Below are positions 33,565 through 42,454 of a DNA stretch of 64,000 nt, one piece after another (the first letter of the stretch is position 1; each line of letters opens with the position of its first letter). This DNA is from GCA-2683825 sp965662355. GTDB taxonomy: Bacteria; Planctomycetota; UBA1135; GCA-002686595. Location of the stretch: assembly GCA_965662355.1 (NCBI GenBank), contig CBFIHP010000004.1, positions 305,738 to 369,737 of the forward strand. The letters are read 5' to 3'. A model generated the notes under the pieces. The model did not search any database and had not been told where the DNA came from. It saw nothing but the letters and a program-made list of their open reading frames with translations. A program made the translations under genes and the position numbers.

Positions 33565-34686
33565 ATGGTGTCCATTTCGCTGTGCATGATCGTGAAGGAC
33601 GAGGAAGCCGTCCTCGAACGTTGCCTCGAAGCCGCTTCCAAGGTCGTCGACGAGATCTGTATCGTCGACACGGGATCGAGCGACCGCACGCTCGAAATCG
33701 CGCGGGCGAAGGCCGACAAGTTCGCGGAGTTTGCATGGTGCGATGACTTCTCAGCGGCGCGCAATGCAAGCCTGAAACTGGCAACCGGGGACTGGATTCT
33801 CGTCCTCGACGCGGACGAGGTCATCACCGGTTCCGCGCGTGAGGAACTGGAGCGGTTCACACGCACGGCCGAAGCCAAGGGCGGCAAGGGACACGCAGGT
33901 CAAGTCCGGATCGACGATGCACCGCATCCGGAAGCGGGAATGGAGGCGAGCTTGAGCTGGGTGACACGCTTCTTTCAACGTTCGGAAAACCCGAACTTCA
34001 CGGGGCACATCCACGAACAACTACAACTGAACTCACGCCCACCGATGCGGGCGCGCATGCAAGTCACCGTACTTCACGATGGCTACACCGCGGCCGGTAT
34101 CGACTCGAAAGACAAGCTGAAGCGCAACGTGCGTATGCTGAGCGAGGCCCTGGCCCAGAACAAGGCGGACCCCTATCTCTGGTGGCAACTGGGACGCACA
34201 CATGCCGTCTCTGGCGACCATGAAAGCGCCCTGGACGCGTTCACCAGCGCCTCGGACATGGTCGCCCTCGAAGCTCCCTTTCTGGCGAGCTTGTGTGAGG
34301 CCACGTGCTACTCCCTGCGTGCGCTCGAACGCTACGAAGAGGCGCTGGAGCTCATCGGCAACATCGCGGAGAGCTTTCGCGACCGTGCGGATACCGTTTT
34401 CCTGGAGGCGCTCCTGTCGATGGACATGGGGCACGTCGAACGAGCGGATGCGGGCTTTCGCCGTTGCCTGCAGCTAGCCGGCACACTTCCCGCGGGCGGG
34501 CCGACCTCGCCGTCGGCTTCAACCTTCGCGCCCGCGTACAACCTCGGTGTGCTACGCGAGGTCCTCGGACACGGCGACGAAGCCCGCGCCTATTACAACC
34601 AGGCACTCGAAATGGAACCGGGACACACGGCTAGCCAACTTGGACTGGAACGTATCGCTGGAACGAAGAAAGAGGCCTCGGCATGA
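33565..34686 (+). CDS. Family 2 glycosyltransferase with TPR C-terminal domain
   Basis: 373 residues. The GT-A domain (about 1-190) opens 'SISLCMIVKDEEAVLERCL', has D-T-G-S-S-D-R-T (nucleotide-sugar binding) and the DxD-type site L-D-A-D-E (Asp 82/84). Residues 195-370 are TPR-like helices ('YLWWQLGRTHAVSGDHESAL', 'ARAYYNQALEMEPGHTAS'). This GT2-TPR layout is common in SunS-type and other protein or surface glycan glycosyltransferases. The stop overlaps the next start (ATGA), so the two glycosyltransferases form one coupled unit. Cytosolic; acceptor unknown. Confidence 0.9.
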   Translation: MVSISLCMIVKDEEAVLERCLEAASKVVDEICIVDTGSSDRTLEIARAKADKFAEFAWCDDFSAARNASLKLATGDWILVLDADEVITGSAREELERFTRTAEAKGGKGHAGQVRIDDAPHPEAGMEASLSWVTRFFQRSENPNFTGHIHEQLQLNSRPPMRARMQVTVLHDGYTAAGIDSKDKLKRNVRMLSEALAQNKADPYLWWQLGRTHAVSGDHESALDAFTSASDMVALEAPFLASLCEATCYSLRALERYEEALELIGNIAESFRDRADTVFLEALLSMDMGHVERADAGFRRCLQLAGTLPAGGPTSPSASTFAPAYNLGVLREVLGHGDEARAYYNQALEMEPGHTASQLGLERIAGTKKEASA

Positions 34687-36434
34687 GCACCCCCGCGATC
34701 TCGGTCATCGTCACCCCCGGCTCTTCCGAGCAGCATGCGACGAAGGTCCGCACCGCCCTCGAGCAAGCGACTCTCGCTCGCGAGCGATTCGAGGTGCTCT
34801 TCGTCGAGGACACCGAGGGCATCGATGCCGGCGAGGCCCGCAACCGGGCCGTACAGAGGTGCAAGGCCCCGTTGGTCCTGTTTTTCGACGAAGGCTTCGT
34901 CCCGGCGAGCGATCTCGTGGAAGCCCACCTTCGCGCACACGAGGAGTCCAGCGGACAGGCCATCGTGCTGGGTGATACGCGTTTCTCGGCGGAAGCGCTG
35001 CGCAGCCCCCTGATGCGGCTCCTACGTGCGACGGCCACCCTCTTCGAACCGGAGGGTCGAGCCGCGGGCGAACTGGATTGGCGTCACTTCTGGACGGGGA
35101 ACATCAGCCTCCCCAGCGAGGCTCTGCACGCAGCGGGCGGCTTCACCACGACGGGTGCTCGGCTCTCGAGTTTCGAGGACATCGAGCTGGGTTATCGCCT
35201 GCAGGAGCAAGGCTGGACGATTCAATTCCATCCCAAAATCCGGGGGCAGCACGACACGGCCATCGATGTACAGCGCTTCATGGAGCGTGGCGTTCAGATG
35301 GGCCAGAAACGCGCACGGTTGGCCGAGTACACCAAGGACGAGTCCCTCCTCGGAATCGGTACACAAGAGACGACGGGGGACTCCCTCGAGACACGCATGC
35401 TGTCGACGCAGCTGACCGTCGAGTCGGTGCACGCCGATGCAAAGGCCCTGGGGCACTATCTCGAGCAATTCGAAAAGAAACACCACGATCGTCCGATCCC
35501 TCGCACGCTCCAGGATGAAGCGCAGACGATCGTCACGCAGATCGGTTCGCTGGCGTCGCTGCGCGGACTGGTACGGGAATGGAACGGCAGCGATCCCGCA
35601 TCCGTCCTCGAGCACGGCCCCGAAGCCGGCGTACTGACTTCGATCATCGTCGTTTCCTACAACGCACTGGACAAGACACGCCGTTGCGTCGAGGCCTTGC
35701 GCACCACGGCGGACCCGCGCCATCCGCAACAGATCATCGTCGTGGACAACGGCTCGAGCGACGGCAGTGTCGAGTATCTCGCCAGCCAGAGCGACATCCT
35801 GTTCCTGCGCAACGACGACAACACAGGCGCACCGGCCGCACGCAACCAGGCCTTGCCCCACGCGAAGGGCACATGGATCTGTTTTCTCGACAACGATGCC
35901 TTCGTCGGGCCCGGCTGGCTCGAGCGCATGCGCTTTCACGGTGAGGTCGACGGGCAGGTAGGTTGTGTGTGTCCGCTGTCCGATCGCGCAGCCCATGGAC
36001 AGGAAATTCCCTACCCTGGCGGCACCGATCTGGAATCGGTCCACGCCTTCGCACGCGAACGCGGCCAGGCCTTCCACCGCCAGATGCAGTACAAGATCCT
36101 CTTCCCCTCGTTCTGTGTGCTGGTGCACCAGAAGGTCGTCGAAGCCATCGGCGGTTTCGACGAGCGCTTCTCCCCGTGGGGCTTCGAGGACGACGATTTC
36201 GCCTTCCGCGCCCATCTGGCGGGCTTTCGGACGCGCTTGGCCAAGGATGTTTTCGTGCGCCACGAGACCTATTCCGGACCGAAGCTGGAGCGACATACGG
36301 AGCTCTTGATGCGCAACTGGAAGCGCTTTGCGGAGAAGTGGATCCCCGGTCCAGTTCCCGCGTATGGCGAACTGAGCCGACTCGATGAGGTCCGCAAGCA
36401 AACGTGGTCCCTGGAGGATCTGCGAATCGCTTAG
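34683..36434 (+). CDS. Tandem family 2 glycosyltransferase (two GT-A domains)
   Basis: 583 residues with two GT2 domains. The first (about 5-215) has 'LVLFFDEGFVP' where a DxD motif is expected, but keeps 'FWTGNISLPSEAL' and F-E-D-I-E-L-G-Y, so its metal site is altered. The second (about 318-560) is standard: 'TSIIVVSYNALDKTRRCVEA', D-N-G-S-S-D-G-S, L-D-N-D-A-F (DxD, about 402-404) and W-G-F-E-D-D-D-F. A helical linker separates them. Such two-domain enzymes often extend repeating polysaccharides, each domain adding one sugar. Coupled by ATGA to the preceding GT2-TPR gene. Confidence 0.9.
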   Translation: MSTPAISVIVTPGSSEQHATKVRTALEQATLARERFEVLFVEDTEGIDAGEARNRAVQRCKAPLVLFFDEGFVPASDLVEAHLRAHEESSGQAIVLGDTRFSAEALRSPLMRLLRATATLFEPEGRAAGELDWRHFWTGNISLPSEALHAAGGFTTTGARLSSFEDIELGYRLQEQGWTIQFHPKIRGQHDTAIDVQRFMERGVQMGQKRARLAEYTKDESLLGIGTQETTGDSLETRMLSTQLTVESVHADAKALGHYLEQFEKKHHDRPIPRTLQDEAQTIVTQIGSLASLRGLVREWNGSDPASVLEHGPEAGVLTSIIVVSYNALDKTRRCVEALRTTADPRHPQQIIVVDNGSSDGSVEYLASQSDILFLRNDDNTGAPAARNQALPHAKGTWICFLDNDAFVGPGWLERMRFHGEVDGQVGCVCPLSDRAAHGQEIPYPGGTDLESVHAFARERGQAFHRQMQYKILFPSFCVLVHQKVVEAIGGFDERFSPWGFEDDDFAFRAHLAGFRTRLAKDVFVRHETYSGPKLERHTELLMRNWKRFAEKWIPGPVPAYGELSRLDEVRKQTWSLEDLRIA

Positions 36435-36679
36435 GATCGGGGCTCGCCAGCTGGTGAGGAGACGCTCCAGCGCTGCTCGTTTGCCCTTGTCCGTCCCGAA
36501 AACGCGAGAAGGGTCTCGGGAGGATAGCAGCTTGGGCACGCGCGTTCGGAGCGGACCCAGGAGCACTGTGCGCCAAAGAAAAACCAGGGCCTGAACGCAA
36601 ATACCACTTCCTGACTTTCGCTCTGTCTCCGTGCCCCTGCCTCGCCCATCAGGCCCCGGTGGGCACCATGCGCCGTCTT

Positions 36680-36712
36680 TATACTGGAAAGTATAATACG
36701 TGAACGTATACT
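36680..36712 (+). promoter_or_regulatory. Operator-like inverted repeats overlapping a TATAAT -10 box
   Basis: An AT-rich island in GC-rich sequence just upstream of the ATPase gene. TATACT (36680-36685), AGTATA (36690-36695) and TATACT (36707-36712) form two overlapping inverted repeats, and a perfect TATAAT lies at 36692-36697, 22 bp before the ATG. No clear -35 box is seen. The layout suggests repressor sites covering the promoter. Confidence 0.5.
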
Positions 36713-36719
36713 CCGTGCC

Positions 36720-38090
36720 ATGGCGACCACATCCCCCTTCATAGGCAGGGAACGCGAACTCGCGGTCCTGGCCGAGCTTGCCGACTCCGGCCGAGCCGAG
36801 CTCTTCGTACTGCTCGGGCGGCGGCGCGTCGGCAAGACGGAACTCCTGCAGCGGCTGTGCCAGGAACGGCGCTCCGTCTATTTCCTCGCGGCCCAGGTTC
36901 GCGACCGCGACAACCTGAAGGCCTTCCAGCGAGCGCTGCAGGAGGGCCTGCAGGATCCGCTGCTGGAGAACGTCGACTTCCCGGACTGGGCGGCGGCGCT
37001 AACGGTGGCCGCTCAGCGAGCCGGTGACGAACGGCTGATCGTGGTCCTCGACGAGTTCCCCTATCTGTGCGAAGCGAACCGCGGCCTGCCCTCGCTCCTG
37101 CAACGCTTCTGGGATCAGCACGGAAAGGACTCTTCCATGATGCTGATTCTGTGCGGTAGCCAGGTCTCCTTCATGGAGCGCGAAGTGCTCGCGGAACGCT
37201 CCCCCTTGTTCGGCAGGCGCACGGCCCAACGGCGCCTCGATCCGCTGGCACCTTCGGAGGCGCTGGCGTTCTTCCCCAAGTGGACGCGTGAGGATCGCCT
37301 CGCGGCCTACGCCATCCTGGGCGGTATGCCTGCGTACTTGCGACGCTTCGACGAGCGCAAGTCGCTGGACGAGAACCTCATGAGCGAGGTACTGCGCCCC
37401 GAGGGCTACCTCTTCGACGAGGTGCAGTACCTGCTGCGTACGGAGCTGCAGAACCCGGCGACCTACAACAGCATTCTGGGCGCCCTGGCCCTCGAAGCAG
37501 AACGCGTCGGTGACATCGCCTTGACCGTCGGAGTCGACTCCCCCACCGCGAACAAGTATCTGCACGTACTACGCGAGCTGCGCATCGTCGAACGCTCGGT
37601 GCCCCTGACCGATGCCGACCCGCTGCGCTCGCGCCGCGGTGTTTATCGCATTTCCGATCGCTTTCTGTCCTTCCACTTCCGCCACGTCCAGCCCAACTTA
37701 TCGATGATCGAAGCTGGACGAGGTGCGCAGGTCCTGGAAGAGTACATCCGTCCCGACCTCGAGCGCATGATCGATGATGCGCGTACCGACTTCATGTTGG
37801 AACACATGCGTACGCAAGCAGCGGAACTCATCGGCGAGGAGATCGTCGAAGTCGGGCGCTTCTCGGGTTCGACGATCAAGGCGCTCGCGCGCACGAAGAG
37901 CGGCTCAGGAGTCGCCGCAATTCACAACGAAACCGGCATGCAGACCCTTGAAGAAGAGCTGGATCGGATTCAGGCTGCCTTCGGCGGAGACATCCAGCTG
38001 TTGCGCTACCGTGAGTCCGCCACCGCCCTCAGCGACGGTGAGGGCCTCCTCGATGTGCGCGTCTTCCACGCCCTGGAGGCCGGACAATGA
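36720..38090 (+). CDS. ATPase_2/DUF234-type AAA+ ATPase
   Basis: 456 residues. The N-terminal P-loop ATPase (PF01637 type) begins 'FIGRERELAVLAEL', has Walker A G-R-R-R-V-G-K-T (33-40) and Walker B L-I-V-V-L-D-E (Asp 111, Glu 112), then 'LILCGSQVSFMERE' (sensor 1 region). A winged-helix section (about 240-310, 'DIALTVGVDSPTANKYLHVL') could bind DNA. The C-terminal DUF234-like nuclease-fold domain has 'VYRISDRFLSFHFRHVQPN'. The family is common in archaea and scattered in bacteria, function unknown, often in mobile or accessory regions. The operator-like promoter immediately upstream suggests autoregulation. Overlaps the next gene by ATGA. Confidence 0.9.
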   Translation: MATTSPFIGRERELAVLAELADSGRAELFVLLGRRRVGKTELLQRLCQERRSVYFLAAQVRDRDNLKAFQRALQEGLQDPLLENVDFPDWAAALTVAAQRAGDERLIVVLDEFPYLCEANRGLPSLLQRFWDQHGKDSSMMLILCGSQVSFMEREVLAERSPLFGRRTAQRRLDPLAPSEALAFFPKWTREDRLAAYAILGGMPAYLRRFDERKSLDENLMSEVLRPEGYLFDEVQYLLRTELQNPATYNSILGALALEAERVGDIALTVGVDSPTANKYLHVLRELRIVERSVPLTDADPLRSRRGVYRISDRFLSFHFRHVQPNLSMIEAGRGAQVLEEYIRPDLERMIDDARTDFMLEHMRTQAAELIGEEIVEVGRFSGSTIKALARTKSGSGVAAIHNETGMQTLEEELDRIQAAFGGDIQLLRYRESATALSDGEGLLDVRVFHALEAGQ

Positions 38091-38446
38091 CCCTGGATCA
38101 CGAATTCAACGACTACTTCAAGGCTCTCGATCGTTCGAACAACGAGGATCGCTGCTTTCTATGTCGTCGGACACCTTCGGACGTCAAAGCATTCTTCGGC
38201 TTCCACGAGGACGGCACGCCGATCGACGCCGATCAATACGGGATCGAAGACGTGGTCCTGGACCCCCGACTCGACATCATGAGCTACAAGAGCGAGCGCC
38301 CTGTGTGCTCGGTCTGTCAGCTCAACTTCGACGCGATCTTCCTGTCAGAAAGCGGTCACGATCTTCTGCGCCGGCTGTTATGGGAAATGGAGCACGAACG
38401 CGAGAGGCTCTGGACTCCCGAAGAGCCGAGCCCCGATCCGGAGTGA
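38087..38446 (+). CDS. Small acidic CxxC protein coupled to the ATPase
   Basis: 119 residues and no recognised family. Two CxxC pairs, C-F-L-C (about 23-26) and C-S-V-C (about 74-77), are spaced like a treble-clef or zinc-ribbon metal site. The rest is acidic and ends in a Glu/Pro-rich tail. The start overlaps the ATPase stop (ATGA), so it is very likely made with the ATPase and may be its partner. Its last 125 bp overlap the 3' end of the convergent phosphoesterase gene. Confidence 0.7.
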   Translation: MTLDHEFNDYFKALDRSNNEDRCFLCRRTPSDVKAFFGFHEDGTPIDADQYGIEDVVLDPRLDIMSYKSERPVCSVCQLNFDAIFLSESGHDLLRRLLWEMEHERERLWTPEEPSPDPE

Positions 38447-39320
38447 CCGATTCGGCAAAGGCCAGCTGCAAGAGCCCGACCTCCGGCCGGGCACCGATGC
38501 GGATCGGCAAGAGCGTAGTCCCTCCGCCGCGGCCGACGTACAGCTGGCTTCCGAGGCTCTTGTAGAGCCCGTCGAAGTAGCCATGCTTCGAATGCATCAT
38601 CGGCGTCCACGACCCGAAGCGCACCTGGCCTCCGTGGGTGTGCCCCGACAGCTGCAGATCGATCTTGTGGTCCGTTGCCTCGGGAAAGGCATCGGGGTGA
38701 TGTGAGGCCAACACCGTGAGATCCTCGGGGCGCCGGCCATCGAGGGCGGCCTTGAAGTCGGGGGTGCCCTCGCGCCAATCGTCGATGCCCGCGATCCAGA
38801 GGCTCGTCCCTTCGAAGCTCACGCGCACGCCGCGGTTGACGAGAACCTGCACACCCGAGTGCTCGAGGAAGCGTGTCCAGAGGCCGAGCTCTTCGGGGTG
38901 AAAGTACTCGTGGTTTCCGCGCACGGCGAAAACACCAAGCGGCGGCTTGAGTCGTTGAAGAGCCATGCCCAAGAGGAAGACCTCCTCGCCGTGCGAGTCG
39001 ATCAAGTCCCCGCCGAGGATCACCAGATCCGGTTCGAAGGCCGCAGCTCGACAGGCGATACGATCGAGGTCGCGCGGCGTGTTGAAGAAGCCCGCGTGGA
39101 GGTCCGAGAGGAAGGCGATCTTCGGTAGGCGCCCTTGGCCCCCGAGGAATTCGATGCGCACCGAACGCTCTTCGAGCTGACTACGCAGCCGCCGCCGGGC
39201 AAAGATGCCCAGTGGGCTGTGCGTGAGATAACGCCCCAAGCGCGCCATGAGTCGCCCGAGTCCGTGGAGTCGAGTGTGGCGGCCATCGCTGTGGAGCTCT
39301 GGGGAATCGGGGCTGGACAT
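38322..39320 (-). CDS. YkuE/YaeI-like calcineurin-type metallophosphoesterase
   Basis: 332 residues from the ATG at 39320; starts at 39392 and 39248 are also possible. Metal motifs in order: 'KIAFLSDLHAGFFN' (DxH), 'LVILGGDLIDSHGE' (GD), V-R-G-N-H-E, 'LASHHPDAF' and 'LQLSGHTHGGQV'. All are intact, and this is the layout of the YkuE/YaeI group, which includes UDP-2,3-diacylglucosamine pyrophosphohydrolase-like (LpxG) and phosphodiesterase activities. There is no clear membrane helix; an N-terminal basic segment is present. The last 42 residues, after 'LLQLAFAESV', look like non-conserved tail and overlap the CxxC gene on the other strand. Confidence 0.87.
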   Translation of the reverse strand: MSSPDSPELHSDGRHTRLHGLGRLMARLGRYLTHSPLGIFARRRLRSQLEERSVRIEFLGGQGRLPKIAFLSDLHAGFFNTPRDLDRIACRAAAFEPDLVILGGDLIDSHGEEVFLLGMALQRLKPPLGVFAVRGNHEYFHPEELGLWTRFLEHSGVQVLVNRGVRVSFEGTSLWIAGIDDWREGTPDFKAALDGRRPEDLTVLASHHPDAFPEATDHKIDLQLSGHTHGGQVRFGSWTPMMHSKHGYFDGLYKSLGSQLYVGRGGGTTLLPIRIGARPEVGLLQLAFAESVTPDRGSALRESRASRVRAPFPITAGAEDRDRFLTGRSRRS

Positions 39321-39452
39321 CGGGCAGGGGCGTCGATTCGGACCGCAAAGAGGACCGCGACCCAACCTGGACGCCCGAACTTGCTTCGGCATGAAGCCTT
39401 TGCGACCTAAAGCTAGATCGACCCGGGGAGAACCTCGCTATCCTCCCGGCCA

Positions 39453-41303
39453 ATGGCCCCCGGCTTGGAACCTCCCCATGCGCGACGCGTGCGCCCGGTC
39501 TTCTCCAGCCGGCGCCTGGGCTCCGTGGGCAAATGGGTCGGGATGTCGATTCTCATCGGCCTCATCGGGGGTCTTGCGGCGATCGGCTTCGAGGCCCTGC
39601 TGCACTTCCTGAAGAAGAACCTGCTCGAGCGCACGACCGACAGCCCCGCAGAGGGCCTGGGCCAATTGACCGGCAGCCCGCTCTTCTGGGTCTTTCTCAT
39701 CCTGCCCGCGGGCGGACTCCTGGTGGGCTGGTTGACACAGCGCTTCGCTCCCGAAGCCGAGGGGCACGGCACCGAACAGCTGGTGCGGACCTTTCACGAG
39801 CTGGGCGGCAAGGTCCGACGCCGCGTCATCTGGGTCAAGGCTCTTACCTCGGCCATCACGATCGGAACCGGCGGCTCCGCCGGGCAAGAGGGTCCGGTGG
39901 CGCAAGTCGGTAGCGGACTGGGCAGTGCCGTGTCGGATGCGATGCGCCTTTCGGAGCGCGACCGACGCATCTTCCTCCTGGCGGGATCGTCCGCCGGTAT
40001 CGGCGCGTTGTTCACCGCGCCCCTGGGCGGCGCGCTCTTCGCCCCCGAGGTGCTCTATCGCAAGGCGGAGTTCGAAGGCGATGCGATCATCCCGTGCATC
40101 ATCTCCTCGATCATCGCCTACACGACCTTCACCACTTTCGGGGGTGACGAGCGAGCGATCACGATTCCGCAGGAGACCCTGGCGGTTCTTTCGCTGCACC
40201 ATCCTGCGGAACTCGCCTTCTACTTCCTCTTGGCGCTCCTCTGCACGCTGGTCGGCTACATCTACGTGCACACCTTCGATGGCATCCGCGATCTCTCCGC
40301 ACGCCTCACGCCCATCCCGAAGATGTTCCGCCCGGCCCTGGGCGGATTGCTGGTGGCCGTGATCGCGGTAGCAATCGCGCCCATGGCCGGCGAGAACGGC
40401 ATTCTGTACGGGGGCTACGACCTGATGAAGGGTGCCATTGCCTCCGATCTGGCTATCGAGACGATGGCCGTCTTGGTCGTGGCGAAGATCCTGGCCACTT
40501 CGCTCTCGATCGCGACGGGAGGGTCCGGGGGCGTCTTTGCTCCGTCCCTTGCGATCGGCGCGCTCCTGGGTGCCATCGTCGGGCAACTGTGCGCGGAGAT
40601 GTTCCCCGATCTACCGATCCATCCCTCGTGCTATGCGCTGGTCGGCATGGGCGGATTCTTCTCCGGGGTAGCGAAGACGCCGATCGCCTCGATGATCATC
40701 GTGTGCGAGATGACGGGCAGCTACGAGCTCCTGGCGCCTTTGATGCTGGTCTCGGTCATCCACATGATGCTGGCCCAGAGCTGGACGATCTACGACACCC
40801 AGGTCGAGGGCATGGTCGACTCCCCCGCCCACGCCGGGGACTTCGTGGTCGACGTGCTCGAGCGGATGCGAGTCCGGGATCTCCTGAGCGGTGCGCGCGA
40901 ACCCGAGAAGATCTCGGAGAACGCCACGCTGCGACGGGCCCTCGACATCGTCTCGAAGGCCCAGGGCTATTACTTCCCCGTCGTGGATGACGAGGACAGG
41001 ATGGTGGGGATCTTCTCGCTCTCGGACGTGCGTCGTATCTTCCAGGAGACGACGGTCGCGGACCTCGTCATCGTGCGCGACTTCATGGTCGAGGAAGTCG
41101 TGACCACAAGCCCCTCGGAGGATCTGAATGCCGCACTCTTCAAGCTGAACGAGTACGGGCTGCACGAGATTCCGGTCGTCGCCGACGACAACGCGAGTGA
41201 AGTCGTGGCGATGCTGACACGGAACAACCTGGGGGCGGCGTATCACAAGCGCTTGCATGCCCTGAAGGGCGCGGCTGGGGACGGGATCGACCGACCGAGC
41301 TAG
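39453..41303 (+). CDS. CLC chloride channel/antiporter with C-terminal CBS domains
   Basis: 616 residues. The transmembrane part (about 25-450) has the CLC signatures: G-S-A-G-Q-E-G-P with gating Glu 146, 'GIGALFTAPLGGALFAPEVL', 'ATGGSGGVFAPSLAIGALLG' and 'MGGFFSGVAKTPIASMIIVC'. The selectivity segment GSGIP is not obvious, and the equivalent stretch reads G-T-G-G-S-A-G. Residues 465-600 are two CBS motifs ('ATLRRALDIVSKAQGYYFPV', 'LNAALFKLNEYGLHEIPVV'), which usually sense adenine nucleotides. Cytoplasmic membrane; moves Cl- or similar anions, possibly coupled to H+. Confidence 0.93.
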   Translation: MAPGLEPPHARRVRPVFSSRRLGSVGKWVGMSILIGLIGGLAAIGFEALLHFLKKNLLERTTDSPAEGLGQLTGSPLFWVFLILPAGGLLVGWLTQRFAPEAEGHGTEQLVRTFHELGGKVRRRVIWVKALTSAITIGTGGSAGQEGPVAQVGSGLGSAVSDAMRLSERDRRIFLLAGSSAGIGALFTAPLGGALFAPEVLYRKAEFEGDAIIPCIISSIIAYTTFTTFGGDERAITIPQETLAVLSLHHPAELAFYFLLALLCTLVGYIYVHTFDGIRDLSARLTPIPKMFRPALGGLLVAVIAVAIAPMAGENGILYGGYDLMKGAIASDLAIETMAVLVVAKILATSLSIATGGSGGVFAPSLAIGALLGAIVGQLCAEMFPDLPIHPSCYALVGMGGFFSGVAKTPIASMIIVCEMTGSYELLAPLMLVSVIHMMLAQSWTIYDTQVEGMVDSPAHAGDFVVDVLERMRVRDLLSGAREPEKISENATLRRALDIVSKAQGYYFPVVDDEDRMVGIFSLSDVRRIFQETTVADLVIVRDFMVEEVVTTSPSEDLNAALFKLNEYGLHEIPVVADDNASEVVAMLTRNNLGAAYHKRLHALKGAAGDGIDRPS

Positions 41304-41391
41304 GCCCACGCCGGGCCTTACCATCATTGCGCTCTTCTAGTTGTCGGCATGACTACGGAGACCCGGGCGCCGGGCTCCGACCCTGTTGGTA

Positions 41392-42315
41392 TCACCGGGC
41401 CGGCCGCAGGGCGTAGAAGTCCTGGAACAGGTTCAGCCCCACGGGAACGGCGCCCAGGAGTTCGACGATGCCGCCCCATTCGTGCTCGACGAAGGCCTCG
41501 TTGAAGAAGGCCTGGCCATACTCGGGTTCCGGACCGTCCAGCTTCTCCACCAGCTCCTCGGGAACGGCGTGGAAGAGGAAGCGTTCGGGGGCGAGTCGAC
41601 GCATGTAGTCGACGGCCTTTTCGGCTTCCATGTACAGACCCCTTTGGTGCTCGGCGCTGCGCAAGATCAAGGCCAGAGCGAAAGCACCGTGGGTCGTGGC
41701 GAGGATCAGGCCGTCGGGCTTGCAGACGCGGGCGAGCTCGCGAATCCAGGCCTCGTTCGACTTCCTGTTGAAGTGGGAGAAGGTCGACAGGCTCACGACC
41801 AGATCGAGTGAGTCGGTTTCGAGCTCCAGGGGCGGCTGGACATCGTTCGTGAAGAAGTGCCCCGAGAGATTCTTCTGGCACCACTCGATGCTGGCCGCGC
41901 GCACGTCCGAACCCACGCAACGCACCCCCTCGATCCCGATGGGGAACCAGCGAAGCAAGCGTCCGCACCCGCATCCGAAGTCGTACACGCTCTCGATACT
42001 CGCGACGGGACGCCCTGTGTAGACCTCGTAGAGTTCACACACCACCCGGAAGTCCTCCGCGGACGTGTATAGATGGGAGTGCTCGCTCAACCCCCCGCAG
42101 GCCGTGTGACGCAGGTGCTCAGGCGGAATCGGTGGATAGTAGGACGAGAGCGCCTCGGGGTACTCGCGAACGCCGTTCACGCCCATCCAATGGGCCATTC
42201 CGCCCTCGAGCGGGTCGGGGAAGGCCTCCTGGAGGTCCGGGCGCTTGGAATGAATGTCGCGCAGGGCCTCCAGAAAGCCCTCGGCTCGGGGGGTCAGCAA
42301 AGTGGCGAGGTCCAT
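41392..42315 (-). CDS. Class I SAM-dependent methyltransferase
   Basis: 307 residues from the ATG at 42315. In-frame ATGs at 42357 and 42375 are alternatives, the former preceded by AAGAAAG. Motif I is V-Y-D-F-G-C-G-C-G-R (SAM binding), followed by V-G-S-D-V (acidic ribose-binding residue), D-L-V-V-S-L-S-T-F-S-H (motif IV region) and 'LARVCKPDGLILATTHG' (motif V). The N-terminal 95 residues are helical and may bind substrate ('YYPPIPPEHLRHTACG'). The layout is that of small-molecule or glycan methyltransferases. Convergent with the CLC gene, divergent from the bacilliredoxin gene. Confidence 0.87.
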   Translation of the reverse strand: MDLATLLTPRAEGFLEALRDIHSKRPDLQEAFPDPLEGGMAHWMGVNGVREYPEALSSYYPPIPPEHLRHTACGGLSEHSHLYTSAEDFRVVCELYEVYTGRPVASIESVYDFGCGCGRLLRWFPIGIEGVRCVGSDVRAASIEWCQKNLSGHFFTNDVQPPLELETDSLDLVVSLSTFSHFNRKSNEAWIRELARVCKPDGLILATTHGAFALALILRSAEHQRGLYMEAEKAVDYMRRLAPERFLFHAVPEELVEKLDGPEPEYGQAFFNEAFVEHEWGGIVELLGAVPVGLNLFQDFYALRPAR

Positions 42316-42454
42316 GGTGGAGGAGGGTACCTTGCAATCGACTCGAAATCCGCCCATGCGCTTTCTTGAAAACATGCGGCCCTGTTCGAGTAGGATGCTG
42401 CGCCAAAACCGGGCCCAACGCACCTCGTGGGCCCTCATTCAGAGACCCCCACAC

